Assembly: GCA_017560955.1 (NCBI GenBank) | Contig: JAFZDV010000194.1 | Location: 1 to 9,390 of the forward strand | Source of the DNA: Anaerotignum sp. | GTDB lineage: Bacteria; Bacillota; Clostridia; Lachnospirales; Anaerotignaceae | Reading direction: 5' to 3' | Length of the DNA: 9,390 nucleotides | Shown here: positions 6,480 to 9,390 of the stretch, piece by piece | Layout of the letters: every line of letters begins with the position of its first letter | How positions within the stretch are numbered: the first letter of the stretch is position 1 | Program-made: the position numbers and the translations under genes | Notes under the pieces: generated by a model | Database searches by the model: none | Seen by the model: only the letters and a program-made list of their open reading frames with translations | What the model was told of the DNA's origin: nothing

Positions 6480-6890
6480 ATTTGTTAAAAATTTGTTTTT
6501 ATTTCAGAAAAAGCGACAAAAAGTGTCCCAATCAGCAAAAAAGTTCTTTTTTTGTATACAAAGTACTTTGCATACTACCTATTTTTGCAGTTTTATTGTA
6601 AAAAGAGTCTTATTTTCCCCTATTTTATCTTCTGTTTTTGTAAATTCCTTTCCTCTGGGTCCTCTCTGCTGCTTCAAATTCAAAAGAAGAAAAGACCTGC
6701 GAATTACACATTTTAAATCCTATCTCCTTTGAAGGCTTTAGCCGATTCTATTTCTCCCTTGCAACTTTGTTAAATTATTTGCAATATCTCATATTCACCT
6801 CTTTCCATTTTTTCCTTATGTATACAGTTTTCCTTGATATTCCGCTCTTTCTCACTGCTCAATAATTCATTGACTGTACATTTTTTTGTT
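6480..6890. other. AT-rich intergenic region without a convincing gene
   Basis: This stretch lies between the operon promoter and the terminator of the patatin gene. It contains the palindrome described separately and many A and T runs. Two open frames on the plus strand (6419-6601 and 6493-6732) have no ribosome binding site, an unlikely composition, and the first overlaps the promoter. On the minus strand a 28-codon frame (6625-6711) starts 12 bases after AAAGGAG, and a 5-codon frame near 6790 follows AGAGGTG. Neither is supported as a gene. A second TGTATACA occurs at 6819-6826. Confidence 0.6.
6554..6575. promoter_or_regulatory. 22-bp near-perfect palindrome, possible operator
   Basis: The half-sites GTATACAAAGT and ACTTTGCATAC are reverse complements except at one pair (20 of 22 bases symmetric). 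The core CAAAGTACTTTG is a perfect 12-bp palindrome. It overlaps a second perfect one, TTTGTATACAAA (6551-6562), in which GTATAC resembles half-site cores of some GntR-family operators. Its centre is about 125 bp upstream of the predicted start of the operon, a position typical of activator or remote repressor sites. No regulator gene is present in the window to pair it with. Confidence 0.45.
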
Positions 6891-6935
6891 AAAAAATAAA
6901 AAAGCAGGATCTTTTTCTGCTCAAAAAAGACCCTG
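6891..6935 (-). terminator. intrinsic terminator after the patatin-like gene
   Basis: On the minus strand CAGGGTCTTTTT and AAAAAGATCCTG form a 12-bp stem with one G-U wobble around the loop TGAGCAG. It is followed by C and then TTTTTTATTTTTT. It begins about 18 bp after the end of the patatin-like gene and should end the penicillin-binding protein/patatin transcript before the intergenic region. Confidence 0.92.
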
Positions 6936-6952
6936 TTATAGATTAAATATTT

Positions 6953-8044
6953 TTAATTCTGATTTTTCCAACAGGAAATGACTTCCTGCATGAACTCTTC
7001 CTCCGTTCTGATGGAAAAAGGATCGATCCCCGCCTGTTCTGCATGCCATTCCAGAAAAGAAAGCAGCAGATCATAATAGTCTCCTTCCTTCACCTTCAGT
7101 TTACGTGCAAGTCTGGGCAGTATTTCCTCATTCATTTCTCGTAAGGAAACAGATTCATCAGAAAATCTATGCACCAACCCCTGCAGCACCATATAAGCCT
7201 GCATTTCCGTCCACTGACGGTCGATGTAATATTTCCATCCGCTTAAACCGTACAGCATACGCAGACCATCATAATACCCCAGTTTCATATCCCTTTTTGT
7301 GCTTTCGGAATCAAACTGCAGGATACCTCCCAGCTTTTCTCTGGGGGCAATGGTGATCAGGTTCACATCTTCAGGAATCTGTATTTTCTTTTCAAAACCC
7401 AGACCATAAATGCGGATCATAATAATATCACGATACCCTCTTTTCAGCAAAGAATCGATCGGAACGATATTCTGCACACTGCCGTCCACATAATCCTTCC
7501 CATTCAGTTTCTTTCTCTGGAACACAGGAACATAAGCACTGGCAAGGAGCATATCGATCAGTTTGCCTTCTTCCAGTTCCTTTGCAGAAATTTCTACTTC
7601 TTCTTTATCCGTTAAGGAATAGGTGACAAAGAAAAACTCAACATCCGAATTCCGTACCTTTTCTTCATCCAGAGATTCTTCCATCATCTGTCGTAAAGGC
7701 TCAATATCCAGACCGCCGTCTTTTACGATCTCCACAAAATCCTTCAGCAGACCTTTCAGATCAAGACCTTCCAGATCTTTATCATATATTTTTTTCATCT
7801 GCTCATCATCTGCATCGAATACCTGCGAGAATTTCACATTCTCCCACAGATGCAGTGCTGTTTCCAGATCACGGGAAGCCATCATGGCACCATTCAGCGC
7901 GCCAACGGAAGTACCTGCTACAGCATTGTATTTCACACCTGCTTCATCCAGAGCCTTCCATACACCTGCCTCATAAGCACCTTTGGCACCGCCGCCTTCC
8001 AGCGCAACAGCATATGTTTTTGATGTGTCAAATTTCAGTTCCAT
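6953..8044 (-). CDS. Patatin-like phospholipase family protein
   Basis: A 363-residue protein with an N-terminal patatin domain (about residues 10-215). The catalytic Ser-Asp dyad of this lipid acyl hydrolase family is intact. EGGGAKGAY (16-24) is the oxyanion-hole loop, GTSVG (44-48) carries the nucleophile Ser46, and VDGS (186-189) carries Asp187. No signal peptide or membrane helix is visible, so the protein is probably cytosolic or bound to the membrane surface. The C-terminal part (about 225-363) is charged and helical and I do not recognise it. Bacterial RssA/YchK-like members are uncharacterised for the most part, and the substrate here is unknown. The start ATG follows AGAGGTG by 6 bases and lies 12 bp after the stop of the penicillin-binding protein gene, so the two form an operon and may share a cell-envelope role. 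The stop codon is followed by a strong terminator. Confidence 0.92.
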   Translation of the reverse strand: MELKFDTSKTYAVALEGGGAKGAYEAGVWKALDEAGVKYNAVAGTSVGALNGAMMASRDLETALHLWENVKFSQVFDADDEQMKKIYDKDLEGLDLKGLLKDFVEIVKDGGLDIEPLRQMMEESLDEEKVRNSDVEFFFVTYSLTDKEEVEISAKELEEGKLIDMLLASAYVPVFQRKKLNGKDYVDGSVQNIVPIDSLLKRGYRDIIMIRIYGLGFEKKIQIPEDVNLITIAPREKLGGILQFDSESTKRDMKLGYYDGLRMLYGLSGWKYYIDRQWTEMQAYMVLQGLVHRFSDESVSLREMNEEILPRLARKLKVKEGDYYDLLLSFLEWHAEQAGIDPFSIRTEEEFMQEVISCWKNQN

Positions 8045-8056
8045 CTGAACACCTCT

Positions 8057-9390
8057 TTAGTATTCTCCCAGTTCACTCAGTGCCGAACGGATCACTTTAC
8101 CAGCAATAGGTGTAGCACTGCCATAGTTGGAATTTTCGATCAGAACAGCCACCGCTACCTTAGGATCTTCCGCAGGAGCAAAGCCGATGAACCAGCTGTG
8201 GTCATTCCCTGTCGCATTTTCCGCTGTACCTGTTTTACCGGCAACAGTGATACCGCTGACTGCCGCCGCAGAGCCAGTGCCACTGGTCACGACTTCTGTC
8301 ATCATATCCTTCAGTAAAGACGCCTCTTCTGCGGAGCAGATCTCCATCAGTTTTCTAGGCACTGTGTTTTTGCCTGTATTGCCATTGGGATATACCACAT
8401 GGTCAACGATATAAGGCTGCATCATCATGCCGTCATTGGCAATGGCAGAGGCAAGCATTGCCATATACAAAGGTGTGACGCCTGTTCTACCCTGACCGAT
8501 AGCAGTTTCCACCAGTTCACTTTCCGTTGCACCTTTTGCCAGATAAATATTATTTCCGCTGGTTTCCAGTTCAAAATGGCTGGATTGATCCATGCCCACC
8601 TGACGCATCGTTTTCGCCAGATCACCTGCACCCATTTCTTTTGCAAGGGCTGCAAAATAGCAGTTGCAGGAAGCAGCCAGCGCCGCCTTCATATCTACAG
8701 TGCCATGAGCTCTGTTATTGTAGCAATGGATCACTTTATCCTGAAAATCCATTTCCCCTGTACATTCCACCGTAAAATTCTGCCAGTTGGGATAATGTTC
8801 CATAGCCGCCAGCGCAGTTACTGTTTTAAAGGTAGAGCCGGGAGGATATACCCCCTGTGTCGCACGATTGACCAAAGGACTGTCTTTATGGTCACGCAGG
8901 GTTTCCCACTGCGTTGCTACGCTGTTGGGATTGAAATCAGGATATGCCTGCAGTGCAAGTACTCTGCCCGTGGAAGGTTCCATTACAACAACAGCACCTT
9001 TTGCACTGCCAAGGAGATTACCTGCTGTACTCTGAATATCCATATCTACGGTAAGAGCAACGCTATTGCCCACCAGTTCTGTTTTTCTGATGATACCGCT
9101 GACACGCTGGAAAAATTCATTTTTCAGTGCCATCAGCGTAAAATTTTCCGATGCTTCCACACCACTTTTGGCTACACTGCTGTAGCCTGTGATATGGGCC
9201 GCCATTCTGGCACGAGGATATTCTCTGTAATAAGTACCATCATTCTGCAGAACGCTGGTTGCCAGAATTTCACCCTCTCTGTCGAGAATATCGCCTCTGC
9301 GGATGGTTTCATCCACATAACGAAGGCGATGGTTATAGGCATTGCCGGAAATCTCATCCCCGTCTATCAGTGCAATTTTACACAGATAAC
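8057..9390 (-). CDS. Class B penicillin-binding protein (PBP2/PbpA-like transpeptidase), N-terminus beyond window
   Basis: The frame is open to the right edge, so the true start and the membrane anchor lie outside the window. A GTG at 9314-9316 is in frame but is not the start: 24 preceding codons continue typical family sequence (LIDGDEISGNAYNHRLRYVDE) into RGDILDREG. The transpeptidase motifs are complete: SxxK as STFK (8825-8836), SxN as SCN (8663-8671) and KTG as KTGTAEN (KTG at 8228-8236). The region between RGDILDR and SxxK is short, as in the small PbpA-type class B enzymes rather than the larger FtsI/PBP2x proteins, and no PASTA repeats follow the transpeptidase domain. The enzyme would cross-link peptidoglycan outside the membrane in elongation, division or sporulation together with a SEDS-type glycosyltransferase, which is often encoded just upstream but cannot be seen here. 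The patatin-like gene follows 12 bp downstream. Confidence 0.93.
   Translation of the reverse strand, partial: YLCKIALIDGDEISGNAYNHRLRYVDETIRRGDILDREGEILATSVLQNDGTYYREYPRARMAAHITGYSSVAKSGVEASENFTLMALKNEFFQRVSGIIRKTELVGNSVALTVDMDIQSTAGNLLGSAKGAVVVMEPSTGRVLALQAYPDFNPNSVATQWETLRDHKDSPLVNRATQGVYPPGSTFKTVTALAAMEHYPNWQNFTVECTGEMDFQDKVIHCYNNRAHGTVDMKAALAASCNCYFAALAKEMGAGDLAKTMRQVGMDQSSHFELETSGNNIYLAKGATESELVETAIGQGRTGVTPLYMAMLASAIANDGMMMQPYIVDHVVYPNGNTGKNTVPRKLMEICSAEEASLLKDMMTEVVTSGTGSAAAVSGITVAGKTGTAENATGNDHSWFIGFAPAEDPKVAVAVLIENSNYGSATPIAGKVIRSALSELGEY

Noticed and set aside
6419..6732. Plus-strand open frames of 60 and 79 codons in the intergenic region
   Set aside because: No ribosome binding site, low-complexity AT-driven composition, and overlap with the minus-strand promoter.
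8057..9316. Complete penicillin-binding protein starting at the GTG at 9314-9316
   Set aside because: The frame stays open to the window edge with family-like sequence before the GTG, so the gene is cut by the window and the GTG is an internal valine codon.
1..9390. CRISPR array, insertion sequence, prophage or defence system
   Set aside because: No spaced direct repeats, transposase, integrase or phage-like genes are present; all recognised genes are metabolic, stress or cell-envelope functions.

Overview
The window looks like a chromosomal segment of a strictly anaerobic, moderately AT-rich Firmicute of class Clostridia. The closest match I can recall is Anaerotignum (formerly Clostridium) propionicum and its relatives in the Lachnospirales. 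The reasons are a complete set of acrylate-pathway genes whose proteins resemble, from memory, the lactoyl-CoA dehydratase subunits and propionate CoA-transferase of that species; a DUF4317 protein, a family I associate with Clostridia; and a rubrerythrin. No database search was run, so the taxon is an inference.

Layout from left to right. Bases 1-594 (+) hold the 3' part of a DUF4317-type gene, which converges on a rubrerythrin gene (626-1216, -) across a bidirectional terminator. The centre (1335-6235, all on the minus strand) is a four-gene operon read right to left: dehydratase activator (lcdC-type), dehydratase alpha (lcdA), dehydratase beta (lcdB) and CoA-transferase (pct). It ends in a strong hairpin terminator at 1268-1296. 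The gaps between the first three genes are 18 bp. The lcdB-pct gap is 113 bp and carries a perfect 11-bp stem with a GNRA loop. A near-consensus sigma-A promoter at 6447-6475 should start a leader of about 205 nt with predicted hairpins. A 22-bp near-palindrome lies about 80 bp upstream of the promoter. Bases 6480-6890 are AT-rich and hold no convincing gene. To the right (6953-9390, -), a class B penicillin-binding protein gene, cut by the window end, and a patatin-like phospholipase gene lie 12 bp apart and share a terminator.

How the genes work together. Pct moves CoA from propionyl-CoA or acetyl-CoA to lactate. The activator uses ATP to inject an electron into the LcdAB [4Fe-4S] dehydratase, which dehydrates lactoyl-CoA to acryloyl-CoA. 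Acryloyl-CoA reductase, needed to finish propionate formation, is not in the window. The rubrerythrin may protect this oxygen-sensitive chemistry, but it is separated from the operon by the terminator. Much of the operon, pct most clearly, avoids TTA, CTA and TCA codons, which fits high expression and explains the long antisense open frames.

No mobile element, CRISPR array, tRNA or rRNA was seen. The pathway is known. The least explained parts are the leader RNA, the upstream palindrome, the intercistronic stem-loop and the lineage of the activator.
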